Below are positions 1 to 8,900 of a DNA stretch of 64,000 bases, piece by piece; the stretch's first letter is position 1, and every line of letters starts with the position of its first letter. The DNA is taken from assembly GCF_003443895.1 (NCBI RefSeq), contig NZ_QQOA01000009.1, positions 124,001 to 188,000 of the forward strand, given 5' to 3'. This DNA is from Paraburkholderia phosphatilytica (GTDB taxonomy: Bacteria; Pseudomonadota; Gammaproteobacteria; Burkholderiales; Burkholderiaceae). The notes below the pieces were generated by a model. It searched no databases. It was not told the origin of the DNA and saw nothing but the letters and a program-made list of their open reading frames with translations. Both the position numbers and the translations under genes were made by a program.

Positions 1-1032
1 CTGCGGTTCCTGATCGGCTTTGCCGAAGCGCCCGCGTTTCCGGGCAACAGCCGCATCGTCGCGTCGTGGTTTCCGTTGAAGGAACGCGGCACCGCCGCCG
101 CGATCTTCAACGCGTCGCAGTACTTCGCGACCGTGGTCTTCACGCCGCTGATGGGCTGGATCACGCACGCGTTCGGCTGGCCGCACGTGTTCTGGGTGAT
201 GGGCGTGCTCGGGCTCGTCACGGCGCTCGCATGGGTCCGCATCATCCATACGCCGAAGACCCATCCGCGCATCAACGACGCCGAGCTGCGCTACATCGAA
301 GCCGGCGGCGGCCTCGTCGACCTCGATGCGCCGCGCGCCCGCACGGGTTCGCCGACGGCCGCGGCATCGATCACGAAGCCCGTGGCCAGGGTCCACACCA
401 TGGCCTGCATCAAGGAGATGCTGAAGAGCCGCATGCTGCTCGGCATCTTCATCGGTCAGTACTGCATCACAACGCTCACCTACTTCTTCCTCACGTGGTT
501 CCCGATCTACCTCGTGCAGGGCCGCCACATGTCGATCCTCAAGGCAGGCTTCGTCGCGGCCATTCCGGCGATCTGCGGCTTTCTCGGCGGCATCCTCGGC
601 GGCGTGATTTCCGACGCGCTGCTGCGCCGCGGCTATTCGACGACCTTCGCGCGCAAGCTGCCGATCGTCGCCGGCATGCTGCTGTCGACGTCGATGATCG
701 CGTGCAACTACGTCGACGCGCAGTGGCTCGTCGTCGCGATCATGGCGCTCGCGTTCTTCGGCAAGGGTGTCGGCGCGCTCGGCTGGGCCGTCGTCGCGGA
801 TACCGCGCCGAAGGAAGCGAACGGCCTGTGCGGCTCGCTCTTCAACATGTTCGGCAACACCGCCGGCGTCACGACGCCGATCGTAATCGGCTACCTCGTG
901 GCGGGCACCGGTTCGTTCGCCGCGGCGCTGGTCTTCATCGGCATCAATGCGCTCGTCGCGATCGCGTCGTATCTGTTCGTGGTCGGCGAGATCAAGCGCG
1001 TCGAGCTGAAGGAGTCGGTGATCGCAGGCTGA
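1..1032 (+). CDS. MFS sugar-acid transporter, 5' truncated (GudP-like)
   Basis: The reading frame is already open at base 1, so the N-terminus lies outside the window; 343 residues remain. The visible part opens inside the first half of a major facilitator protein (segment FGxxEAPxxPG-like, read as [11 protein letters not shown]), runs through a central cytoplasmic loop at about residues 80-140, then about six further hydrophobic helices. A conserved arginine motif ([13 protein letters not shown]) follows the loop, as in the anion:cation symporter (ACS) branch that takes up glucarate, galactarate and hexuronates. Glucarate dehydratase starts about 125 bases downstream on the same strand, which supports a role in glucarate/galactarate uptake. 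Specificity is inferred from the neighbour. Confidence 0.88.
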   Translation: MRFLIGFAEAPAFPGNSRIVASWFPLKERGTAAAIFNASQYFATVVFTPLMGWITHAFGWPHVFWVMGVLGLVTALAWVRIIHTPKTHPRINDAELRYIEAGGGLVDLDAPRARTGSPTAAASITKPVARVHTMACIKEMLKSRMLLGIFIGQYCITTLTYFFLTWFPIYLVQGRHMSILKAGFVAAIPAICGFLGGILGGVISDALLRRGYSTTFARKLPIVAGMLLSTSMIACNYVDAQWLVVAIMALAFFGKGVGALGWAVVADTAPKEANGLCGSLFNMFGNTAGVTTPIVIGYLVAGTGSFAAALVFIGINALVAIASYLFVVGEIKRVELKESVIAG

Positions 1033-1156
1033 GCTACCGTACCGGTATCCGCAATCCGCGCGAGCTTCGGTCGAACGAAGCTCGCGTGTTCCGTTTCCAC
1101 GGCGCAGCATGCATGCCAAGCATGCGATTTGCGCCGTCCGTTCCAACCACCGATCG

Positions 1157-2518
1157 ATGAACATCATGCCATCCGTCCAGTCCGCCTCTCATCACGACGC
1201 GCCGCGCGTCACCGAACTCCAGGTCATCCCGGTCGCCGGCCGCGACTCGATGCTGCTCAACCTGAGCGGCGCGCACGGCCCCTTCTTCACGCGCAACATC
1301 GTGATCCTGAAGGACAGCGCCGGCCACGTCGGCGTCGGCGAAGTGCCGGGCGGCGAGAAGATCCGCCAGACCATCGACGACGCGCGGCCGCTCGTCGTCG
1401 GCCAGTCGATCGGGCGCTACAACAACGTGCTGAACGACGTGCGTAAACGCTTCGCCGACCGCGATACCGGCGGACGCGGGCTGCAGACCTTCGACCTGCG
1501 CACGACCATTCACGCGGTCACCGCGCTCGAGGCCGCGCTGCTCGACCTGCTCGGCCAGTACCTCGACGTGCCCGTCGCGGCACTGCTCGGCGAAGGCCAG
1601 CAGCGCGATCGCGTCGAGATGCTCGGCTACCTGTTCTACATCGGCGATCGCGGCAAGACCGACCTGCCCTATCGCGACAGCTCGAACGCGACGGACGACT
1701 GGACGCGCCTGCGCAACGAAGCGGCGCTGACGCCCGAAGCGGTCGTGAAACTCGCAGAAGCGGCGCATGCGCGCTACGGCTTCAACGATTTCAAGCTGAA
1801 GGGCGGCGTGTTTTCGGGCGACGAGGAAATCGAGGCCGTCACCGCGCTCGCCGAGCGGTTTCCGGAGGCGCGCATCACGCTCGATCCGAACGGCGCGTGG
1901 TCGCTCGCGGAAGCGGTGCGGCTGTGCCGCGACCAGCACGACGTGCTCGCGTATGCGGAAGACCCGTGCGGCGCGGAGAACGGCTATTCGGGCCGCGAGG
2001 TGATGGCCGAATTCCGCCGCGCGACCGGCCTGCGCACGGCCACCAACATGATCGCCACCGACTGGCGGCAGATGGGGCATGCGATCACGCTGCAGTCGGT
2101 CGACATCCCGCTCGCGGATCCGCACTTCTGGACCATGCAGGGCTCGGTGCGCGTCGCGCAGATGTGCAACGACTGGGGCCTCACGTGGGGCTCGCATTCG
2201 AACAATCACTTCGACGTGTCGCTTGCGATGTTCACGCATGCGGCCGCGGCGGCGCCCGGCAAGATCACCGCGATCGATACGCACTGGATCTGGCAGGAAG
2301 GCGAACGCCTGACGCGCGAGCCGCTGAAGATCGTCGGCGGGATGGTCGAGGTGCCGAAGCGTCCGGGGCTCGGCATCGAGCTCGATATGGACGAAGTGGC
2401 GAAGGCGCACGAGTGCTACCAGCAGAACGCGCTCGGCGCACGCGACGACGCAGTCGCGATGCAGTTCCTGATTCCGGGCTGGACGTTCGACAACAAGCGG
2501 CCTTGTCTCGTGCGTTAA
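1157..2518 (+). CDS. gudD: Glucarate dehydratase
   Basis: A 453-residue enolase-superfamily enzyme expected to dehydrate D-glucarate to 5-keto-4-deoxyglucarate in the cytoplasm. The N-terminal capping domain holds the family segment [11 protein letters not shown]; the barrel shows the lysine motif FNDFKLKGG, the metal-binding segments TLDPNGAW and YAEDPCG, and the catalytic histidine region [10 protein letters not shown]. Length matches the family. I chose the ATG at 1157; an ATG at 1166 is an alternative, and an in-frame ATG at 1109 would add 16 atypical residues. It follows the MFS transporter on the same strand, so the two probably form a gud operon. Confidence 0.95.
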   Translation: MNIMPSVQSASHHDAPRVTELQVIPVAGRDSMLLNLSGAHGPFFTRNIVILKDSAGHVGVGEVPGGEKIRQTIDDARPLVVGQSIGRYNNVLNDVRKRFADRDTGGRGLQTFDLRTTIHAVTALEAALLDLLGQYLDVPVAALLGEGQQRDRVEMLGYLFYIGDRGKTDLPYRDSSNATDDWTRLRNEAALTPEAVVKLAEAAHARYGFNDFKLKGGVFSGDEEIEAVTALAERFPEARITLDPNGAWSLAEAVRLCRDQHDVLAYAEDPCGAENGYSGREVMAEFRRATGLRTATNMIATDWRQMGHAITLQSVDIPLADPHFWTMQGSVRVAQMCNDWGLTWGSHSNNHFDVSLAMFTHAAAAAPGKITAIDTHWIWQEGERLTREPLKIVGGMVEVPKRPGLGIELDMDEVAKAHECYQQNALGARDDAVAMQFLIPGWTFDNKRPCLVR

Positions 2519-2543
2519 ACGTCGCGCGCTGAACCTCGCGCGA

Positions 2544-2578
2544 TAAAAAAACGCGCGCCGGTCTCGCCACCGGCGCGC
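2544..2578 (-). terminator. Intrinsic terminator for the hexuronate-type transporter
   Basis: A perfect 10-bp GC-rich stem (arms 2553-2562 and 2569-2578, 6-base loop) is followed on the minus strand by a run of Ts (2545-2551). It lies just past the stop of the minus-strand transporter and also separates it from convergent gudD. Confidence 0.9.
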
Positions 2579-2605
2579 GCCGCAAGGTCCACCCAGAACC
2601 TGAAA

Positions 2606-3877
2606 CTATTGCGCGAGCTTGCGCTGCTTGATGTCCGGCACGAGCAGATGCATCACACCCAGTGCGGCGAGATACCCGAGCGCGCCGATCGCGAACAGCA
2701 CCCAGTAGTGGCCCGTGCGCTGCAGCACCTGGCCGATCACTTCCGAGAACAGCACGCCGCCGATCGAGCCCGCCATCCCGCCGATGCCGACCACCGCGCC
2801 GACCGCGCGCTGCGGGAACATGTCCGACGGCGTGGTGAAGAGATTCGCCGACCAGCCCTGATGCGCAGCCGCCGCGAGACCGACGATCGCCACCGCGCCC
2901 CACAGGCTGTCGACCTGCGACACGAACACGATCGGCAGCACACAGCACGCGCAGATCAGCATCGCGGTCTTGCGCGAGAAGTTCACCGAATAGCCGCGGC
3001 GCAGGAGCGCCGACGAGATCCAGCCGCCGCCCACGCTGCCCACCGTCGTCAACGCATAGATCGCGACGAGCGGCGGCCCGATGTGCTGAAGGTCCATGCC
3101 GCGCGACTCGTTCAGCCACTTCGGCAGCCAGAACAGGTAGAACCACCAGACCGGATCCGTCAGGAACTTGCCGATGATGAACGCCCACGTCTCGCGCATC
3201 TTCAGCAGCGAGCGCCACGTCGGTGCGGGACCGGCAACTTCGACGGGTTCGTCCTCATGCGCTTCTTCGTATTCGGCGCGATGCTGGTCGGCCGGGCGGT
3301 AGATCGCGAGCCACGCGACCATCCACACGAGACCGAGCGCGCCGATCACGACGAACGCCGCGCGCCAGCCGAACGCCACCGCGAGCGGCGGAATGATCGC
3401 GGGCGCGAACACGGCGCCGATGTTCGCGCCGGAGTTGAAGATGCCGGTGGCCAGCGCGCGCTCGCGGCGCGGAAACCATTCGGCGGTGGCCTTGATCGCC
3501 GACGGGAAGTTGCCGCCCTCGCCTATGCCGAGCAGCGCCCGCACCACCGCGAAGCCCATCACGCTGCTGACGGCCGCATGCAGCACCGCGGCCACGCTCC
3601 ACATCACCATCGCGACCGCGTACGACAACCGCGTGCCAATCCGGTCGACCACCTTGCCGAAGCCGAGCAGACCCACCGCATAGAACGCCGAGAACGCGAT
3701 CACGATGCGGCCGTACTGCAGCTGGGTCCAGCCGATGTCGTGCTGAAGGACCGGCGCGAGCAGACCGAGGATCTGCCGGTCCATGTAGTTGATGACGGTC
3801 GCGAAGAACAGCAGTCCGCACACCGTCCAGCGATACCGGCTGGCCGTGCGCGCGATGCTCATAACGGCAGGTTGCAT
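2606..3877 (-). CDS. MFS transporter, hexuronate (ExuT-like) family
   Basis: A 423-residue major facilitator with about 12 predicted helices. The first helix ends in the ACS-family signature FATVINYMDRQ; GIGEGGNFPSAIKATAEWFP is typical of ExuT/GudP-type uptake systems. A soluble loop rich in acidic residues sits at about 200-225. The start at 3877 has a ribosome site (GGAGAC) 5 bases upstream; the reading frame extends 46 codons further, but that part is not membrane-like. It stands convergent to gudD, with its own terminator and two LacI-type operator candidates upstream, so it is probably a separately regulated sugar-acid importer. Substrate is not proven. Confidence 0.88.
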   Translation of the reverse strand: MQPAVMSIARTASRYRWTVCGLLFFATVINYMDRQILGLLAPVLQHDIGWTQLQYGRIVIAFSAFYAVGLLGFGKVVDRIGTRLSYAVAMVMWSVAAVLHAAVSSVMGFAVVRALLGIGEGGNFPSAIKATAEWFPRRERALATGIFNSGANIGAVFAPAIIPPLAVAFGWRAAFVVIGALGLVWMVAWLAIYRPADQHRAEYEEAHEDEPVEVAGPAPTWRSLLKMRETWAFIIGKFLTDPVWWFYLFWLPKWLNESRGMDLQHIGPPLVAIYALTTVGSVGGGWISSALLRRGYSVNFSRKTAMLICACCVLPIVFVSQVDSLWGAVAIVGLAAAAHQGWSANLFTTPSDMFPQRAVGAVVGIGGMAGSIGGVLFSEVIGQVLQRTGHYWVLFAIGALGYLAALGVMHLLVPDIKQRKLAQ

Positions 3878-3980
3878 GAAAGTCTCCGTGGCGGCTTTTC
3901 GCCGGATGCCCAGGTGGGCTCCGCTTGCGCCGCGCTGCGTTGGAAGAGGTGGTGCCCGTTCAACGTTGGTCCGAGATGCT

Positions 3981-3994
3981 GGAAAACGTTTTCC
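3981..3994. promoter_or_regulatory. Perfect palindrome GGAAAACGTTTTCC, LacI/GalR-type operator candidate
   Basis: A 14-bp perfect palindrome centred on CG, the usual shape of LacI/GalR-family operators, about 105 bases upstream of the transporter start at 3877. A related 11/14 match with the same CGTTTTCC half lies at 4082-4095. No LacI-family gene is in the window, so the regulator would be encoded elsewhere. Confidence 0.6.
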
Positions 3995-4081
3995 TTCTGG
4001 CGCATTGTAGGGCAACCGTCACTTGCAGCTACAGAGGGAAAATACCGATGTCTCAGGGCTTGAGATCGGACGCCGGCAGGC

Positions 4082-4095
4082 GTTAAGCGTTTTCC
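4082..4095. promoter_or_regulatory. Second, imperfect copy of the operator-like palindrome
   Basis: GTTAAGCGTTTTCC matches the palindrome at 3981-3994 in 11 of 14 positions and keeps one half-site exactly. The centres are about 101 bases apart. Paired sites would suit repression by DNA looping, but this copy alone would be unremarkable. Confidence 0.4.
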
Positions 4096-4160
4096 GACCC
4101 TAAGGAAAAGTCACGACAGCCCGAGGGTGGCGGTCTGTTCCGCCGCGAGGCCGCGACGGG

Positions 4161-5012
4161 TCACTCCTGCTGCAGGCTGGCGTCGAGCGCGCGGGCAGCG
4201 ACGCGGTCGCCTTCGGTGACGAGCGGTGCGCGAAACACCGTCTGATGGTTGTGGCCGCCCGCTGCCGGGGAATCCCACGTCAGCTCGACGAGCGGCCGCT
4301 TGCGCCAGTTCGCGAAGCCCGGCAGCGCCGAAGTCTGATGGTGACGGCCCAGCGCACCGATCCGGCCGCGATCGGTGCGGGGTGATGGCGTAGCGGGAGG
4401 GGTGACGGATGACGCCGGCCGCTCGTCTTCCGGCCAGCTCACCGACAATTCGCGCGCATCGTACTGACCGACCTTGCGGCTCTCGGCCCAAACAATCGCG
4501 GTGCGCGTGTTGACGTCGATCGACACCGCGTAGCGGCCGATCGCGAAGCGTCGCGCGGCCGGATTCGTGCGCCACAGCGCGCGCGGCCGGCACAGCCATG
4601 TGACGAGCGCATAGAGCGCCGGCGCTGCGATCAGCCAGCCATTGGTGGCGGCCACCGTGTTGACGGTGCGTTTCCAGCCGGCCGCCCACACGAACGCGCC
4701 GATCGACCACGCGGCAAACAGGAAGCCGAGGAACGCGAACAGGCGCAGCGCCTGCCGCAGCCACTGCGGCAGCGGATGGAACGGCCGCTCGGCGCGCGCC
4801 TTCGCGCCGGGCAGGAAGATCAGCAGGAACAGGAAGACGAGATTGATGCAGGCCCACGGCGACGACGCCATCGCGGACAGCGCGCCGAACAGATCCATCG
4901 ACGACATCGAAAAGAGCCACCGTGCGAGAAGAACGAGCCCGATCGCACGCAACGCGAACATCAAGCCGGCGCCCGGTACGGCGGCGGCGCGCGTCTCTTT
5001 CGTTCTCGGCAA
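4161..5012 (-). CDS. Hypothetical membrane protein
   Basis: I do not recognise this 283-residue protein. Four hydrophobic segments are visible (about residues 18-36, 50-69, 88-111 and 122-141), followed by a soluble C-terminal half of about 140 residues with a Pro/Thr-rich stretch near 200-215. The soluble part has alternating hydrophobic residues (SIDVNTRTAIVWAESRKVG), suggesting beta strands. It stands alone between two transcription units and lacks a signal peptidase or lipobox motif. Codon use resembles its neighbours, so it is probably a real lineage-specific gene. Function unknown. Confidence 0.7.
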   Translation of the reverse strand: MPRTKETRAAAVPGAGLMFALRAIGLVLLARWLFSMSSMDLFGALSAMASSPWACINLVFLFLLIFLPGAKARAERPFHPLPQWLRQALRLFAFLGFLFAAWSIGAFVWAAGWKRTVNTVAATNGWLIAAPALYALVTWLCRPRALWRTNPAARRFAIGRYAVSIDVNTRTAIVWAESRKVGQYDARELSVSWPEDERPASSVTPPATPSPRTDRGRIGALGRHHQTSALPGFANWRKRPLVELTWDSPAAGGHNHQTVFRAPLVTEGDRVAARALDASLQQE

Positions 5013-5150
5013 GGGGTCCTCCAGTGTCGGCGCGGCTACGCGGAATTTACGGCACGGCCATTATAGGGACATTGCTCAAGCCCCTCACGGCGCGGTAACG
5101 AAAACGATTCATCGCGCGGCGATCCGGCCAAAGTTGACGCGCAGATGCAA

Positions 5151-5184
5151 CAACGCCCCGCGTGGCAAACCATGCGGGGCGTTG
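5151..5184 (-). terminator. Hairpin downstream of the glycosyltransferase
   Basis: An 11-bp perfect stem (5151-5161 with 5174-5184, 12-base loop) sits about 60 bases past the glycosyltransferase stop. The following minus-strand bases are only moderately T-rich, so termination efficiency is uncertain. Confidence 0.55.
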
Positions 5185-5241
5185 CGTTCAGTGCTTCAGG
5201 CACAGCGCGCGCTCACGCGGCGTGCCTGCCGTTGCGTCGGC

Positions 5242-6306
5242 TTAGCCTGCGTTGACTTCGCGCAGCACCGTGCGGCGCTTCTGGCGCAGCAGCTCTTCGT
5301 ACGTGGCGACGTAGTTCTGCGCCATCACCTTCGACGAGAAACGCTGCTCGAACGCTTCACGCACCTTCGCGCGCGGCAGCGTGTGCAGACGGTTCAACGC
5401 GGCCACCGCGCTGATCTCGTCTTCGACGACGAAGCCCGACACGCCGTTCTCGATCACTTCCGGCACCGAGCCGCGCTTGAACGCGATCACCGGCGTGCCG
5501 CAGGCCATGGCTTCGATCATGACCAGACCGAAGGGCTCCGGCCAGTCGATCGGGAACACCAGCGCGTGCGCGTTGCCGAGGAACTCACGCTTTTCCGCTT
5601 CGCCGATTTCGCCGATGTACTCGACGTGCGGCAGCGCCATCAGCGGCTTGATCACTTCTTCGTAGTACGCGCGGTCGGCCTTGTCGATCTTGGCGGCGAC
5701 CTTGAGCTTCATGCCTGCCTGGCCGGCGATGCGGATCGCGCGGTCGAGGCCCTTCTCCGGCGACACGCGGCCGAGGAATGCGAGGTAGCCCGGCTCGACG
5801 TTCGGGATCGGCGTGAGCACGTCTTCCGGCAGACCGTGGTAGACGGTGGACAGCCAGTTCGCCTGCGGCAGCGGCTGGCGCTGGTTGTCGGAGATCGACA
5901 CCACCGGCACGTCGTTGAAGGTGCTGAAGATCGGCTGCAGTTCGGGCAGGTCGAGACGGCCGTGCATGGTCGTCAGGAACGGCACCGGCTGGCGCGCGAA
6001 CAGCGAGAACGGGTAGTAGTCGATGTGGAAATGCAGCACGTCGAATTCTTCCGCGCGGCGGCGTACTTCTTCGAGCAGCAGCATGTGCGGCGCCATCACG
6101 TCGCGAATCGTCGGGTCGAGGCGCAGCGCCTGCGGCCAGAAAGCTTCGAGCTTCGCGGACGTCTTCGAATCGCCGCTGGCGAAAAGCGTCACGTCATGTC
6201 CTTGCTGGACCAGCGCTTCGGTCAGGTAGGACACCACCCGTTCGGTGCCGCCATAGAGCTTGGGTGGAACCGCCTCGTGCAACGGAGCGATTTGAGCGAT
6301 ACGCAT
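5242..6306 (-). CDS. Family 4 glycosyltransferase
   Basis: A 354-residue GT-B fold enzyme that should transfer a sugar from a nucleotide-sugar donor. The N-terminal domain begins with the acceptor-side motif YGGTERVV. The C-terminal donor domain shows FLGRVSPEKGLD and the EX7E motif (EPFGLVMIE) at about residues 258-266, followed by ACGTPVIA, both typical of GT4. There is no signal peptide. The ATG at 6306 has a clear GAGGAG ribosome site; ten upstream codons were excluded. It stands alone, facing away from the ABC transporter. The nearby trehalose genes suggest surface or osmolyte carbohydrate metabolism, but donor and acceptor cannot be read from the sequence. Confidence 0.9.
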   Translation of the reverse strand: MRIAQIAPLHEAVPPKLYGGTERVVSYLTEALVQQGHDVTLFASGDSKTSAKLEAFWPQALRLDPTIRDVMAPHMLLLEEVRRRAEEFDVLHFHIDYYPFSLFARQPVPFLTTMHGRLDLPELQPIFSTFNDVPVVSISDNQRQPLPQANWLSTVYHGLPEDVLTPIPNVEPGYLAFLGRVSPEKGLDRAIRIAGQAGMKLKVAAKIDKADRAYYEEVIKPLMALPHVEYIGEIGEAEKREFLGNAHALVFPIDWPEPFGLVMIEAMACGTPVIAFKRGSVPEVIENGVSGFVVEDEISAVAALNRLHTLPRAKVREAFEQRFSSKVMAQNYVATYEELLRQKRRTVLREVNAG

Positions 6307-6935
6307 ATGAGGAACTCCTCGTAAAAAATCAGGCAAAACTTCGGTGAAGTGAAAGCGACTCGCGTGGCTCGCCTTGGCAAGTTGGCGGACGCTTGCGCCC
6401 GCCGGGGCCTGTTTCGTTCGAGAAATCCTGCGATGGATCGCCTGGCACGGACATCGGAGCTGACGCTCGCCGACGGCGGCACTGTGCGGTTAACGCATTT
6501 GCCGTGCCGTCGTTGACAAATAGCTGTCAGAAAAATCCGAAACCCCGTGGGGTATGAATTATCGGGTTTTCGAGGTCAGGGAGAACCCTACATTTCAAAG
6601 TCTTTACGTTGTTACAAGGGCGAAACACTTTGCAAACCCTTGTTTTTCAAGACAGTTCTACTCTGGGCGTTCGTCCTGTCGAAGACCGCTGCCGCACCTG
6701 TTCGCTCCGCCGGCGGGAGGGGAAATGGGGCATGAGACCGTGCCGCTTCCGGGCACGATGCGTGCAACCTGTCAATTATATCCCGAAATTGCCGCTATCC
6801 CGCATGAATCACCATGGTGCACAGGGGCTCTGCAGCCGTCGGCACCGCACGGCACTATCTCGTTAAAAGCCCCGCCAGACGGCGATCGGGCCTCCGGAAC
6901 GTCGCATGGGTGTTTACAATGCCGGGACATCCACT
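6307..6935. other. 629-bp divergent intergenic region
   Basis: This holds the divergent control region between the glycosyltransferase (minus) and the ABC transporter (plus). Its middle (about 6490-6690) is noticeably AT-richer than the flanks. A TTGACA box lies at 6513-6518 but no -10 is well spaced from it. A TACAAT box at 6915-6920 could serve the ABC transporter, without a recognisable -35. Short open frames here have unusual composition and no family signature, so I call no gene. Confidence 0.5.
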
Positions 6936-8849
6936 ATGGTTTCGCATGAAGGACATGCGTGGCCACATTTACAGCAACGACCGTTTTTTCGACCAATACA
7001 CGATCAATTGGAACATTTGACCATCGCCCAGCGTAACGCCCACAACGCCAAGCTCTCGAGCTACGCGCACCGGCCGCTCGCGTTCCTCTTCCGGTTCATC
7101 CGGCGCCATCCGCTCGCACACCTGATCGTGCTGTGCAGCGTCTTTGCGGCCGTCGGATGCGCGCTTGCCTCGCAGTACGCGATCAAGCACCTGATCGACG
7201 TGCTCGCCGGCGGCCGCGCGCACCAGGGCCCGCTCTGGACGGCGTTCGCAATCCTGGTCGGCCTGATCGCCGCCGACAATCTGCTCTGGCGGATCGGCGG
7301 CTGGATGGCCGCGCATACGTTCGTCGCCGTGACGGGCGACCTGCGCCGCGACCTGTTCCAGTACCTGAGCGGCCACTCGCCGACCTACTACGCCGAAAAG
7401 CAGCCGGGCATGCTCGCGAGCCGTATCACCGCGACCTCGAACGCCGTCTACACGGCCGAGAACACCACCGCGTGGAACGTGCTGCCGCCGTGCATCGCGG
7501 TGGCTGGCGCGATCGTGATGATCATCAGCGTGAATCCGCTGATGGCGGCGGGCCTGCTGATCTCGTCCGCCATACTCTCTATCGTGCTGTACAAGCTCGC
7601 GGGCCGCGGCTCCGCTCGCCACCATGCGTTCGCGACCCGGGCCGCGTCGGTGGACGGCGAACTCGTCGACGTGATCGGCAACATGTCGCTGGTGCGCGCG
7701 TTCGGCATGACGTTCAGCGAGCAGGCGCGCTTCGGCGCGACCGTGAAAGCGGAACTCGACGCGCGCCAGCAGAGCCTGCTGTACCTCGAGAAGCTGCGGC
7801 TGCTGCACGCGGTGATCACCGCGCTGCTGTCGGCCGGGCTGCTCGGCTGGGCGCTGTGGCTGTGGACCCAGGGCAAGGCGACCTCCGGCGACATCGTGCT
7901 GGTCAGCTCGCTCGGTTTCACGATCCTGCACGGCACGCGCGACCTCGCGGTGGCGCTCGTCGACGTGACGCAGCACATCGCGCGTCTCGCGGAGGCCGTG
8001 CAGACGCTGCTCGAACCGCACGGCATGCCCGACCGCAACGACGCAACGGAACTCGTGCCGCAAGGCGGCCGCGTCGATTTCGAAAGCGTGACGTTCGCGT
8101 ATCCGCGCCGCAAGCCGATCCTCGATCACTTCGATCTGCATATCGAGCCGGGGCAGCGCGTCGGGCTGATCGGCAAGTCGGGCGCGGGCAAATCCACCGT
8201 GCTCGCGCTGCTGCAACGCTTCTACGACACCCAGGGCGGCGCGATCCGCATCGACGGCGCCGACATCGGGGCGATCACGCAGCAGAGTCTGCGCCAGGCG
8301 ATCGCGCTGGTGCCGCAGGACATTTCGCTATTCCACCGCACCGTCTACGAGAACATCGCGTACGGCCGCCCCGAGGCGACGCGCGAGGAAGTGCTCGCGG
8401 CGGCGCGCGACGCGCGCTGCACGGACTTCATCGAGGCGATGCCGGAAGGCTTCGACACCATCGTCGGCGACCGCGGCGTGAAGCTGTCGGGCGGCCAGCG
8501 TCAGCGCATCGCGATTGCGCGCGCGATCCTGAAGAACTCGCCGATCCTGCTGCTCGACGAAGCGACGTCCGCGCTCGACAGCGCATCGGAAGAAGCGATC
8601 CAGCAGGCGCTCGACCGGTTGATGGTGGGCCGCACGGTGATCGCGATCGCGCACCGGCTGTCGACGCTCAACAACTTCGACCGCATCATCGTGATGAACG
8701 CCGGCAAGGTGATCGACGACGGCAGCCCCGAAGAGCTGCGCAACCGTCCGGGCCTCTATCGCGAGCTGCTCGCGAAGCAGCACGGCAAGGGCATGGCCCC
8801 GTTCCACTCCAGCGGAAAGAAGGTCGACGAGCAGCAGCACGTGGTGTGA
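6936..8849 (+). CDS. ABC transporter half-molecule (membrane + ATPase)
   Basis: A fused type IV exporter half-transporter (about 637 residues from this start) expected to work as a homodimer in the inner membrane. Six hydrophobic helices fill about residues 55-340, then a nucleotide-binding domain with Walker A GKSGAGKST, Q-loop VPQDISLF, signature LSGGQRQRIAIARAIL, Walker B ILLLDEATSALD and the switch histidine in AIAHRLSTL. Such MsbA-like proteins export lipids, drugs or glycans; substrate is unknown. The start is uncertain: ATG 6906, ATG 6936 and TTG 7017 are in frame, and the first 40 residues before the helices look poorly conserved. TTG 7017 would overlap the stop of a 24-codon upstream frame. 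Confidence 0.88.
   Translation: MVSHEGHAWPHLQQRPFFRPIHDQLEHLTIAQRNAHNAKLSSYAHRPLAFLFRFIRRHPLAHLIVLCSVFAAVGCALASQYAIKHLIDVLAGGRAHQGPLWTAFAILVGLIAADNLLWRIGGWMAAHTFVAVTGDLRRDLFQYLSGHSPTYYAEKQPGMLASRITATSNAVYTAENTTAWNVLPPCIAVAGAIVMIISVNPLMAAGLLISSAILSIVLYKLAGRGSARHHAFATRAASVDGELVDVIGNMSLVRAFGMTFSEQARFGATVKAELDARQQSLLYLEKLRLLHAVITALLSAGLLGWALWLWTQGKATSGDIVLVSSLGFTILHGTRDLAVALVDVTQHIARLAEAVQTLLEPHGMPDRNDATELVPQGGRVDFESVTFAYPRRKPILDHFDLHIEPGQRVGLIGKSGAGKSTVLALLQRFYDTQGGAIRIDGADIGAITQQSLRQAIALVPQDISLFHRTVYENIAYGRPEATREEVLAAARDARCTDFIEAMPEGFDTIVGDRGVKLSGGQRQRIAIARAILKNSPILLLDEATSALDSASEEAIQQALDRLMVGRTVIAIAHRLSTLNNFDRIIVMNAGKVIDDGSPEELRNRPGLYRELLAKQHGKGMAPFHSSGKKVDEQQHVV
6946..7020 (+). other. Possible leader peptide, 24 codons, overlapping the ABC transporter gene
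   Basis: An ATG at 6946 opens a 24-codon frame (MKDMRGHIYSNDR...) whose TGA at 7018-7020 overlaps the in-frame TTG at 7017 of the ABC transporter (TTGA). If transcription begins at the TACAAT box near 6915, this would be a short leader translated into the transporter start. It only makes sense if TTG 7017 is the true start. Speculative. Confidence 0.3.
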
Positions 8850-8900
8850 GGTCGTGCTGCTGCGATGGGATGACGGAATGCGCCGGCGGCGATTGATGTT

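Noticed and set aside
6222..6482. An 86-codon minus-strand frame upstream of the glycosyltransferase
   Set aside because: It overlaps the start of the glycosyltransferase, lacks a ribosome site and has no family match.
7133..8896. A 587-codon frame in another phase of the ABC transporter
   Set aside because: Composition is Arg/Ala/Asp-rich with no motifs; the transporter frame carries all ATPase motifs.
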